Part shown: positions 1-5,851 of the stretch, piece after piece | Layout of the letters: each line of letters begins with the position of its first letter | How positions within the stretch are numbered: position 1 is the stretch's first letter | Source of the DNA: DHVE2 group archaeon | GTDB lineage: Archaea > Thermoplasmatota > Thermoplasmata > Thermoplasmatales > Aciduliprofundaceae | Assembly: GCA_027056155.1 (NCBI GenBank) | Contig: JALULR010000106.1 | Span: forward strand, 1 to 10,481 | Direction: 5' to 3' | DNA length: 10,481 nt | Notes under the pieces: generated by a model | Database searches by the model: none | Told to the model about the DNA's origin: nothing | The model's input: only the letters and a program-made list of their open reading frames with translations | Translations under genes and position numbers: made by a program

Positions 1-220
1 ATTTATAACAATGAAATATATTGGATGACTCAACTACCACACACACCGCTACACCCGTTAACAACAGGCAAAGGTGAGTGTTTTATTAATTTTTTATACT
101 TTTATAATAAAATAAGTCATAACTCTATATAAAAAGAAATAATTAAACCGTCCGAAGGGATGAGCAAATAGTAAACTACCCTTTAGAAATTTTAAAAAAC
201 ATTGAAACCATGCTCTATCA
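1..220. other. AT-rich upstream region, no supportable gene
   Basis: No confident gene is seen here. One plus-strand frame is open from base 1 to a TAA at 130-132, but the peptide is low complexity and resembles no family I know. A minus-strand frame is open from about 85 to the left edge with only TTG/CTG starts. The stretch holds A/T-rich TATA-like elements at about 91-112 and 125-134, and a weak stem (AAGGG at 155-159 pairing with CCCTT at 179-183). It most likely carries the promoter and possible leader of the ECF operon. Confidence 0.5.
186..199 (+). promoter_or_regulatory. TATA box for the ECF operon, probably leaderless
   Basis: GAAATTTTAAAAAA has a purine-rich BRE-like GAAA followed by a TATA-like core at 190-199. 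Its centre lies 26-27 bases before the ATG at 221, the normal archaeal TATA-to-start distance, so transcription would begin at or next to the start codon. No Shine-Dalgarno sequence precedes that ATG, which agrees with a leaderless mRNA. A second TATA-like element (CTATATAAAA, 125-134) could instead give a leader of about 60 nt. Confidence 0.45.
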
Positions 221-1090
221 ATGCAACCAGTGCGCTTGCTAATCGCCGCGGTGGCGCTCATAGTTATTGTGTTGCTCGCGCTACATATTCCATTATATCA
301 GCCAGTGGCACAGAGCTCTGGTGCAGAGGTTAGGGTAATAATATCCTTAAATTACGGTGCAAAGCTCATCAAAAACACCACCGTGAAGCCGGGCGAGAGC
401 GCACTATCCGCGTTAGAAAGCGTAGCGGCTGTGAAAACCGCGTACGGTGGAGGATTTGTCAAAAGCATAGATGGGATAGGTGGCAATTCTAGCTCGCAAG
501 CATGGTTTTACTATATCAACGGGCTCCTTGCCAATGTGGGTGCGAACCAGTATATACTGCATGCTGGAGATGTAATGCGCTGGGACTATCACCCATGGAA
601 AAACAGGTCATTTACCACGGCAGAGCTTGCAGATTTTCCAGAGCCGCTGGTTCATGGCTATGCTGGAAAAACATACAAAACGGTGATTGTTTACGCTCGT
701 GATTGCCAAAGCATAGCAGAGCAAATCGCTCAAAATCTCAGAGGCAAAGTAAATACAGAGCTTGTACCAGACGGCAAAAATGTAGATGTTGAGCGTAGCA
801 ATGTGATTGTTGTGGGCTCTAATACCACGCTATCTAAAAAACTCGATTCTATGCACAAAGAGCTCGGATTGCCGTACTATATGGAGGGCGAAGAAGTGCA
901 GGACTCAGGGGGAAATATGCGAGACGGCGCTTTTGCGGAGATAGTGCAGTCACCGTTTAACCCTGCGGGCACTTGGGCATGTGAGAATGCAGTAATATAC
1001 ATAGGTGGTGAGCATGAATATATGGAAAAATGCGTAAATATGCTATTTCATAAGCATGGATTCTGGGTCTTTGCAGGTGAGGGTGCATGA
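221..1090 (+). CDS. Membrane-anchored DUF4430 protein, ECF transporter accessory
   Basis: First gene of the ECF operon, 289 aa. A hydrophobic N-terminal helix (about residues 5-24) without a lipobox should anchor the protein with its bulk outside the cell. Residues about 37-125 match DUF4430, the domain related to the C-terminal beta domain of transcobalamin/intrinsic factor; the WFYYING motif (95-101) and the GDVMRWDYH segment (116-124) are clear. Residues about 150-289 form a second region with VIVVGSN (195-201) and AVIYIGG (257-263), reminiscent of domains in archaeal envelope proteins, which I cannot name. Its TGA overlaps the ATG of the next gene (ATGA). The ATG at 221 is the first start after an in-frame TGA at 203-205. 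Inferred role: external capture or docking factor for the importer's substrate, possibly a corrinoid. The domain call is fairly sure; the substrate is not. Confidence 0.8.
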   Translation: MQPVRLLIAAVALIVIVLLALHIPLYQPVAQSSGAEVRVIISLNYGAKLIKNTTVKPGESALSALESVAAVKTAYGGGFVKSIDGIGGNSSSQAWFYYINGLLANVGANQYILHAGDVMRWDYHPWKNRSFTTAELADFPEPLVHGYAGKTYKTVIVYARDCQSIAEQIAQNLRGKVNTELVPDGKNVDVERSNVIVVGSNTTLSKKLDSMHKELGLPYYMEGEEVQDSGGNMRDGAFAEIVQSPFNPAGTWACENAVIYIGGEHEYMEKCVNMLFHKHGFWVFAGEGA

Positions 1091-1830
1091 CCGTAAATCC
1101 CGCGGTGCTATTTGCATGGGTACTGTTGATTGTGAGCTTATCACTCATAATGAGCTCTCTCTTTGCAGTATTGATTTTACTCATTGTGGCCTCTGTGCCC
1201 GCCGTTTTTGCAGATTTGAAAAGATATGGAACATACATGAAGTTTTCAATGCTCTCCGCATTGCTTATATTTGTATTCAACATCGTTCTTTTGGGCATGG
1301 GTAGCCTGATGTTTTCTCTAATTATGGTGCTGAGGCTTCTTGCTATTACATCGGCGTTTGCGGTGTTTTCCTCTGCCACAGAGTTTGACGATATTGTACT
1401 AATAATGGACTCTCTAAAAATCCCGCAGAAAAGTGTATTTTCAATTGCCCTGTCAATGCGCTTTTTCCCAGTGCTAGTAGGCGATGCTGAACAGATTCGA
1501 GAGAGCATGGTTGCCAGGGGCATGAGCTTTGAAGAGAAAGGAGTTAAAAATAAGCTTAAAGCGAGATTGCCCATACTATCTTCAATGGTTAACCTATCGC
1601 TGGACCGAGCAATTAACATAGCAGAGTCTCTTGAGCTCCATGGCTTTCCTTCCAAAAAGCGGACTAGATGGACAAAGATAGATTATAAAGTGAGAGATTT
1701 TGTGATGCTTGCTTTATTTGCTGTGGATTTACTAGCACTAATCATTTACCTACTTACGTACCAATCTTTTTACGAGTTGCTTGCCGCGGCCATGCCCGCT
1801 ACAATACTCGGTGGTTACCATGGAAATTGA
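1087..1830 (+). CDS. ecfT: ECF transporter transmembrane subunit (EcfT/CbiQ family)
   Basis: 247 aa membrane protein that couples the ATPases to the S component. Hydrophobic helices lie at about residues 5-40, 50-95 and 203-224. Between them is the cytoplasmic coupling region typical of CbiQ/EcfT: AEQIRESMVARGMSF (134-148) carries the first Ala-Arg-Gly motif (143-145). The second motif, normally also x-R-G, reads ESLELHGF (180-187), so the conserved Arg is His here. An excellent ribosome binding site, AGGTGAGGG at 1075-1083, precedes the ATG, which overlaps the stop of the DUF4430 gene by 4 nt. The 3' end overlaps the ATPase start by 11 nt, implying translational coupling. Length is normal for the family. 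The family is secure; whether it serves only the linked S component or also others is unknown. Confidence 0.9.
   Translation: MTVNPAVLFAWVLLIVSLSLIMSSLFAVLILLIVASVPAVFADLKRYGTYMKFSMLSALLIFVFNIVLLGMGSLMFSLIMVLRLLAITSAFAVFSSATEFDDIVLIMDSLKIPQKSVFSIALSMRFFPVLVGDAEQIRESMVARGMSFEEKGVKNKLKARLPILSSMVNLSLDRAINIAESLELHGFPSKKRTRWTKIDYKVRDFVMLALFAVDLLALIIYLLTYQSFYELLAAAMPATILGGYHGN
1810..1814 (+). promoter_or_regulatory. Ribosome binding site setting the ATPase start
   Basis: GGTGG ends 5 nt before the ATG at 1820. The in-frame ATG at 1781 has no such site and would add 13 residues absent from ABC ATPases, so 1820 is preferred. Confidence 0.6.
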
Positions 1831-3415
1831 GCTCATGAACTTTGGATTCAAATACGCAAACACAGATAAATTTGCGCTTAGAGCTCTAGATTTAAAGATA
1901 GAAAGCGGCGAGTTTGTCCTAATTGTGGGGCGCTCTGGAAGCGGAAAGAGCACTTTCCTACGGGCGATTAACTCGCTTATTCCCAATTTTTACGGTGGTG
2001 AATATCTGGGCAAGATTCTCGTTGGTGGAAAGAACCCAGCATGCACACCAACCCGGGATATGGCAAGAGTAGTGGGCACTGTGCTGCAAGACCCAGAAAA
2101 CCAAATTTTAATGAGCACTGTAGAGCGGGAAATTGCATTTGGGCTGGAAAACGCGGGCTTGCAAGAGGAAACAATTACAAGAAGAGTGGAAGAAGCGCTG
2201 GACTTATTAGATATTGCCGATATCAGAAAAAGAAAGATAGTTAGCTTGTCTGGCGGTGAGAAGCAGAAGGTTGCAATTGCTGCAGCTATGGCAAGGCACC
2301 CTCGTATTTTGGTCTTAGATGAGCCCACTAGCCAGCTAGACCCGAAGAGTGCCGAGAGCATCTTGGCAATAGTGCGCAGGCTAAATGAGGACTTAGGGCT
2401 TACCGTGTTGTTAGTAGAGCATAGAGTGAAAAATACTATGCACCTAGCTGACCGCATATTGGTCTTTGACAATGCCCGCGTAATTGGAGACGGAGAGCCT
2501 AGATTAATTGCCGAGCAGCTAGATTTCGATGCTCTTGGCATAGGCTATCCACCGGTTGCAAGAGTGGCTAAGTACCAAGGGCTGCGTCATATCCCGCTAA
2601 CTGTAAAAGAGGCTCAAAAGCATCTTCACGTAGAGCTTGATAAACTGCGCATTACTGAAAAGGCGCGCAAGCATGGCAAAACTGCGATTGAAGCTAAGAA
2701 TCTCAAGTTTTCTTACAACAAGCGAGCGGTAATTAATAACCTATCTTTTAAGCTGTATGAAAACGAGGTTTTTGGCATAATTGGAAGAAACGGCTCTGGG
2801 AAAAGCACGCTAGCCAAGCTCATTGCAGGTATTATTAAACCTGTGCGAGGAAAGATAATTTACAAAGTGCCTAAAGACGAGATAGGGCTAGTATTCCAGA
2901 ATCCAAACTTGCATATTATTGGCAATTCTGTGCTTGAAGATATTGCATATACGCTTCGTGCAAAGGGCAAAAAAGATGTAGAATCGAAGAGCAGGAAGGT
3001 TATGAAGTACCTAGGCATAGAGCACCTCGCCGCAAGAAACCCTATGGATTTGTCAGGCGGTGAAAAATTACTATTTGCAATGGCAACCGTGCTGGTATTT
3101 AACCCGAAGATACTCATTCTCGACGAACCCACCCGCGGGCTATCGTGGAATATGAAAAAGAAGCTTGTAGCGCTAGTTAGAGATTACGCAGAGCATGGCA
3201 CAGTGATTCTAATAAGCCATGACATCGAGCTCATGGCGAGGCTAGCAGACCGAGTCGCTCTCATGTCACAGGGTAAGTTTGCCCTTGTAGGGCGGAGAAG
3301 AGATATGCTAACTTCCACACTGACCTTTTCCACACAGTTAAACAAGCTAGCACAGAGGAGCGGTGATGCAGAATCTAAGATTCTAATTGAGGAAGACTTG
3401 GGGGTGCCCATTTGA
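1820..3415 (+). CDS. ecfA: Fused tandem ECF transporter ATPase (EcfA-EcfA')
   Basis: 531 aa with two complete ABC nucleotide-binding domains in one chain, powering the ECF importer from the cytoplasmic face. Domain 1: Walker A GRSGSGKST (37-45), Q-loop in VLQDPENQ (Q90), signature LSGGE (143-147), Walker B ILVLDEP (163-169, catalytic E168), H-loop H201. Domain 2: GRNGSGKST (322-330), Q360 in VFQNPN, LSGGE (411-415), ILILDEP (431-437, E436), H467. The QDPENQ stretch is typical of EcfA-type subunits. Both sites look active. The D-loop of domain 2 reads RGLS where family members normally have GLD. The start is chosen at 1820 by the GGTGG site and by the protein beginning MEIELMNFGF; an in-frame ATG at 1781 would overlap ecfT much further. 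The TGA overlaps the TTG start of the S-component gene. Many bacteria encode the two ATPases separately; fusion is known but less usual. Confidence 0.93.
   Translation: MEIELMNFGFKYANTDKFALRALDLKIESGEFVLIVGRSGSGKSTFLRAINSLIPNFYGGEYLGKILVGGKNPACTPTRDMARVVGTVLQDPENQILMSTVEREIAFGLENAGLQEETITRRVEEALDLLDIADIRKRKIVSLSGGEKQKVAIAAAMARHPRILVLDEPTSQLDPKSAESILAIVRRLNEDLGLTVLLVEHRVKNTMHLADRILVFDNARVIGDGEPRLIAEQLDFDALGIGYPPVARVAKYQGLRHIPLTVKEAQKHLHVELDKLRITEKARKHGKTAIEAKNLKFSYNKRAVINNLSFKLYENEVFGIIGRNGSGKSTLAKLIAGIIKPVRGKIIYKVPKDEIGLVFQNPNLHIIGNSVLEDIAYTLRAKGKKDVESKSRKVMKYLGIEHLAARNPMDLSGGEKLLFAMATVLVFNPKILILDEPTRGLSWNMKKKLVALVRDYAEHGTVILISHDIELMARLADRVALMSQGKFALVGRRRDMLTSTLTFSTQLNKLAQRSGDAESKILIEEDLGVPI
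3400..3406 (+). promoter_or_regulatory. Ribosome binding site setting the TTG start of the S component
   Basis: GGGGGTG lies 5 nt before TTG 3412-3414, which overlaps the ATPase TGA (TTGA). The spacing and overlap match the other junctions of this operon and support the rare TTG start over later ATG codons. Confidence 0.65.
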
Positions 3416-4134
3416 AGGCGCTACATTTGATTTTACCCGCGACCCTAATAGCCATGCTATTTATGACCATCGAGCTCGGCAGCGATATGGAGCGGTACTG
3501 GGGGCTTTTGTCATTGGTAATATTAGGGCTATTGCTTGTTGATTTTCTTGTTATATTCAATGAAAAGGTTGAAGGCTCAAAAGATATCGCACTAATTGCT
3601 ATTCTTGGGGCAATATCGGCAGCGGCACGCGTGCCCTTTGCAGGCATACCCTCCGTGCAACCAAGCACTTTTATAATAATGACTGTTGGCATGGTATTTG
3701 GAGCCTATGTTGGTTGCATGGTAGGCTTTGAAACCGCTTTGCTCTCTAATTTCTTGCTCGGACAAGGACCTTGGACTCCGTGGCAAATGCTAGCGTGGGG
3801 GTTAGCAGGTGTGGTGGGTGCAGGACTGAAGCACCTGACCCAAAATAAATTTGGAATTTACATTTTCATGGCTGTGGCATTTTTGTATGGGTACGTGTAC
3901 GGCATAATAATGAATATCTGGTACTGGCTTGCGTTTATTTATCCACATACAATAGAGAGCTTTCTCCTCGTGTGGTCTCTATCCATTTATTTCGATACTA
4001 TGCACGCAGTGGGCAACCTCATATTTGTGGATTTGTTTGGCCCTAAATTAATAAAGATTTTCGAGCGATATAAATCTAGATTTACTGTAAAGCATGGCAC
4101 ACGTGCTAGCTTGGATATATGCAGTGGAAATTAA
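3412..4134 (+). CDS. ECF transporter S component, substrate uncertain
   Basis: 240 aa integral membrane protein, the probable substrate-binding subunit. Two hydrophobic helices (about 4-22 and 31-50) precede the S-component core. The core begins with a helix carrying AxxxAxxxA (A63, A67, A71), the motif by which S components pack on EcfT. Further helices follow at about 85-107, 126-139, 148-172 and 182-206. A conspicuous GQGPWTPWQM loop (117-126) resembles a motif I associate with predicted cobalamin-type S components, from memory only. The last 20 residues are polar. Translation starts at TTG after a strong GGGGGTG site, overlapping the ATPase stop by 4 nt. Its place at the end of an operon with DUF4430, EcfT and EcfA identifies the role. 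Substrate: cobalamin or another corrinoid is my best guess; other vitamins are possible. Confidence 0.8.
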   Translation: MKALHLILPATLIAMLFMTIELGSDMERYWGLLSLVILGLLLVDFLVIFNEKVEGSKDIALIAILGAISAAARVPFAGIPSVQPSTFIIMTVGMVFGAYVGCMVGFETALLSNFLLGQGPWTPWQMLAWGLAGVVGAGLKHLTQNKFGIYIFMAVAFLYGYVYGIIMNIWYWLAFIYPHTIESFLLVWSLSIYFDTMHAVGNLIFVDLFGPKLIKIFERYKSRFTVKHGTRASLDICSGN

Positions 4135-4135
4135 G

Positions 4136-5659
4136 CTATTTTTTCTTTTTTCTCATCTTCATGTAGAGAAGGGTCACTATTACCGCAGCTACGATTATCC
4201 CGCTTATTATGCCCGCCCAAACGTACCAGTTAATTGGCAAAGGCACCGTTGCGGGTATATACGCTCCTTGCCCATATCCCACCGCATTTACAGCAAACAC
4301 AGCCACCTTAATGACCTGAGAGCCGCCGAATAGCGTAGAGCTTAGGTAATTGCCCATGTCAATGCTCGTCGATGTGGTATTAGACCACCCGGCAAGCTTC
4401 CATTTTCCGTGAAGATAGAGATACACTTCGTAGTACTTTATTTTAGTTCCGCCATTATCCTTAGGCGCGCTCCAGCTAAGTACCAGCTTCGGTGTGCCAA
4501 ACATGCCTCCTTCAATGAGGTATTTCAAGTTTCTCACTTGCCATGGTGTGCTCCATGCCACCTCCTTCGCTTCGGTTTTGGTACCACCACCCACTCCGTT
4601 AACCGCAGCTACACTATAGCTGTACTTATTTTTCACATTGACATTTGAATCGTTGTATGATAGCGAGCTGCTGTTTATCTTTGCAAGCAACTCACCGTTT
4701 CTGTAAATAACATAGTTGATAATATGCGTATTTCCATCACTTGCCGGCGCGCTCCATGATAAGAGAACATAGCCATCTCCACGCACAACTTTAAAGTTTT
4801 GCGGCACTGTGGGCGTGCTCCAGCTCACATTAGCAAAATTGCTCAAATTTCCCTCTCCAACCGCATTAACCGCACTAACCTCATAACTATATTTTGAGGA
4901 TACTTTTACTTTTGTGTCGTTGAACCACAGCCGCGATGCGCTAACTTCAGCAATTAGCGCGCTATTACGATAAACTTTATAATGCAAAACTTTGCCACCT
5001 CCATCATCAGTCGGGCCTGCCCAGCTTAGATTCACGTACCCATCACCTATTTGCGCTCTAAGATTTCTTGGTGGAGCGGGAGGTACGTTGCCGATTGCAT
5101 AAATGCAACCATCATCAGAGCTCACATACACAGTGCCGTCTTCTCCTATTGCCGCAGATGATTTTATAGCATCGCCTGTAGTGAACTTCCATTTTAGCGT
5201 GCCATCTGGATTTAGGGCATAGAGTGCTCCGTCATTAGAGCCCACGTATATTGTGCCATCTTCTCCTATGACTGGAGAAGAGTCAACAACATCGTTTGTG
5301 GGAAATTTCCATCTAAGCGTGCCGTCGGGGTTTATAGCATACAGGTTATCATCATCCGAGCCAATATATATCACGCCGTTAGAGCCTATTGCAGGTGATG
5401 AGTATATTTCATTATCTGTACCAAAGCTCCACTTCTTTGTGCCATTGGGATATAGTGCATAAACAGAGTAATCAGTGGAGCCCACATATATTGTGCCGTC
5501 CTTACCAATTGCCGGCGAAGACTCCATTTTTAGGCCGGTGTCAAAGCACCATTTCTCTCGTCCGGAATTGCTCGCTGTGTTGTATTTGCTTAGGCCGGTA
5601 TGCTGTGGATTGCCCATAAACATGGGCCATGGTGCGTTCTCAAGCGCTCTGCTTCCCAC
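4136..5659 (-). CDS. PQQ-repeat/fibronectin-III surface protein, 5' end frameshifted
   Basis: 507 aa from a GTG at 5659, but this start is probably an artefact of a frameshift: the natural N-terminus, a signal peptide, is encoded at 5673-5757 in another frame. Numbering from GTG: a WPMFMGNPQHTG segment (11-22) typical of the start of PQQ-like propellers; four tandem 40-residue blades (47-190) with SSPAIG..GTIYVGS and YALNPDGT..W motifs; three fibronectin type III domains (about 193-282, 283-371, 372-474), each with an LSW and a Y..Y-type strand; a transmembrane helix (478-500); and a KMRKKKK stop-transfer tail. It should be a type I membrane protein facing outwards, for binding or adhesion rather than catalysis. 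PQQ itself need not be bound. Such propeller/FN3 proteins are common in archaeal envelopes. It ends one base from the convergent ECF operon. Ligand unknown. Confidence 0.85.
   Translation of the reverse strand: MGSRALENAPWPMFMGNPQHTGLSKYNTASNSGREKWCFDTGLKMESSPAIGKDGTIYVGSTDYSVYALYPNGTKKWSFGTDNEIYSSPAIGSNGVIYIGSDDDNLYAINPDGTLRWKFPTNDVVDSSPVIGEDGTIYVGSNDGALYALNPDGTLKWKFTTGDAIKSSAAIGEDGTVYVSSDDGCIYAIGNVPPAPPRNLRAQIGDGYVNLSWAGPTDDGGGKVLHYKVYRNSALIAEVSASRLWFNDTKVKVSSKYSYEVSAVNAVGEGNLSNFANVSWSTPTVPQNFKVVRGDGYVLLSWSAPASDGNTHIINYVIYRNGELLAKINSSSLSYNDSNVNVKNKYSYSVAAVNGVGGGTKTEAKEVAWSTPWQVRNLKYLIEGGMFGTPKLVLSWSAPKDNGGTKIKYYEVYLYLHGKWKLAGWSNTTSTSIDMGNYLSSTLFGGSQVIKVAVFAVNAVGYGQGAYIPATVPLPINWYVWAGIISGIIVAAVIVTLLYMKMRKKKK
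4139..4153 (+). terminator. Oligo-T terminator of the ECF operon inside the convergent gene
   Basis: Two T6 runs (4139-4144 and 4146-4151) separated by one C start 5 nt after the S-component TAA. Archaeal RNA polymerase terminates at oligo-T on the coding strand. On the other strand the same bases encode the Lys-rich C-terminal tail (KKKK) of the convergent surface-protein gene. No hairpin is obvious. Confidence 0.55.
5090..5521 (-). repeat. Four tandem 120-bp (40-aa) beta-propeller repeats
   Basis: Within the surface-protein gene, units of 40 codons recur with the same register: SSPAIGKDGT, SSPAIGSNGV, SSPVIGEDGT and SSAAIGEDGT begin the blades, and each of the first three ends with a W-x-F strand. 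The fourth stops after 24 residues at the junction with the first FN3 domain. Spacing between the first three is exactly 120 bp, suggesting fairly recent duplication. Confidence 0.85.
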
Positions 5660-5757
5660 TGCCTGCTTTTTTCAGCAAGTGCATGTGTACTGAGAACTAG
5701 TAATATTGCGCTCACCACGTAAATAATAACTACCCCTAACATAGCCATTCTTTCCAT
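5660..5757 (-). other. Out-of-frame signal-peptide segment of the surface-protein gene
   Basis: From ATG 5757 the minus strand encodes a classical signal peptide: MERMAM, a hydrophobic core GVVIIYVVSAILLVLS, then THALA before a likely cleavage site. This frame runs on to a TAA at 5590-5592 (55 codons), losing the propeller frame at a run of six A (plus-strand T6, 5667-5672). One extra A would read ALAEKKQAVGSRALENAPWP, joining signal and mature protein perfectly. A TATA box 28 bp upstream also points to 5757 as the true start. So either the tract is miscounted, or the gene is frameshifted or slips here. Confidence 0.75.
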
Positions 5758-5780
5758 GAATTCAAGATATGCTTAGGAGA

Positions 5781-5790
5781 TATATAAAAT
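5781..5790 (-). promoter_or_regulatory. TATA box of the surface-protein gene, leaderless
   Basis: On the minus strand ATTTTATATA is centred about 28 bp before ATG 5757, so the transcript should begin at the start codon of the signal peptide. There is no Shine-Dalgarno sequence. This supports 5757, not 5659, as the original start. Confidence 0.55.
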
Positions 5791-5802
5791 TTTCAAAGGC
5801 AA

Positions 5803-5811
5803 ATTTATAAT
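5803..5811 (+). promoter_or_regulatory. TATA box of the NOG1-like GTPase gene
   Basis: ATTTATAAT sits in the 94-bp divergent region, with expected transcription start near 5834, about 18 nt before ATG 5852. A small inverted repeat TTTTC-GT-GAAAA (5822-5833) lies just before the predicted start site; its role is unknown. Confidence 0.45.
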
Positions 5812-5851
5812 CGCGTACTCGTTTTCGTGAAAAATAGGCGATTACGCACGC

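Noticed and set aside
1..132. Open plus-strand frame of 43 codons from the window edge, and an open minus-strand frame to base 1
   Set aside because: Both are short, AT-driven or without a good start, overlap TATA-like DNA and match no family I recognise.
145..185. Possible riboswitch or leader structure before the ECF operon
   Set aside because: Only a 5-bp stem with a 19-nt loop is visible. No B12, TPP or preQ1 consensus is present, and the TATA box at 186-199 would place transcription start after it.
957..1655. 232-codon minus-strand ORF opposite ecfT
   Set aside because: It is a shadow of the real EcfT gene, which has motifs, a ribosome binding site and operon overlaps; the antisense protein is Ser/Thr-rich without domains.
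1990..2541. 183-codon minus-strand ORF opposite the ATPase gene
   Set aside because: It lies antisense to clear ABC motifs and has no family features.
5090..5521. CRISPR-like or non-coding tandem array
   Set aside because: The 120-bp units are protein-coding blades with codon-level variation, not identical repeats with unique spacers.
5664..5675. Programmed -1 ribosomal frameshift at A6G
   Set aside because: In the signal-peptide frame the site is A-AAA-AGC, so the A-site codon would not re-pair well after slipping. Transcript slippage or an indel is more likely.
5475..5693. Plus-strand ORF opposite the start of the surface-protein gene
   Set aside because: It is antisense to the propeller repeats; its apparent motifs are the complement of that repeat DNA.
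5590..5757. Independent 55-codon small secreted protein
   Set aside because: After the signal peptide the frame reads through the complementary frame of the propeller gene. The junction peptide restored by one added A explains it better as that gene's 5' end.
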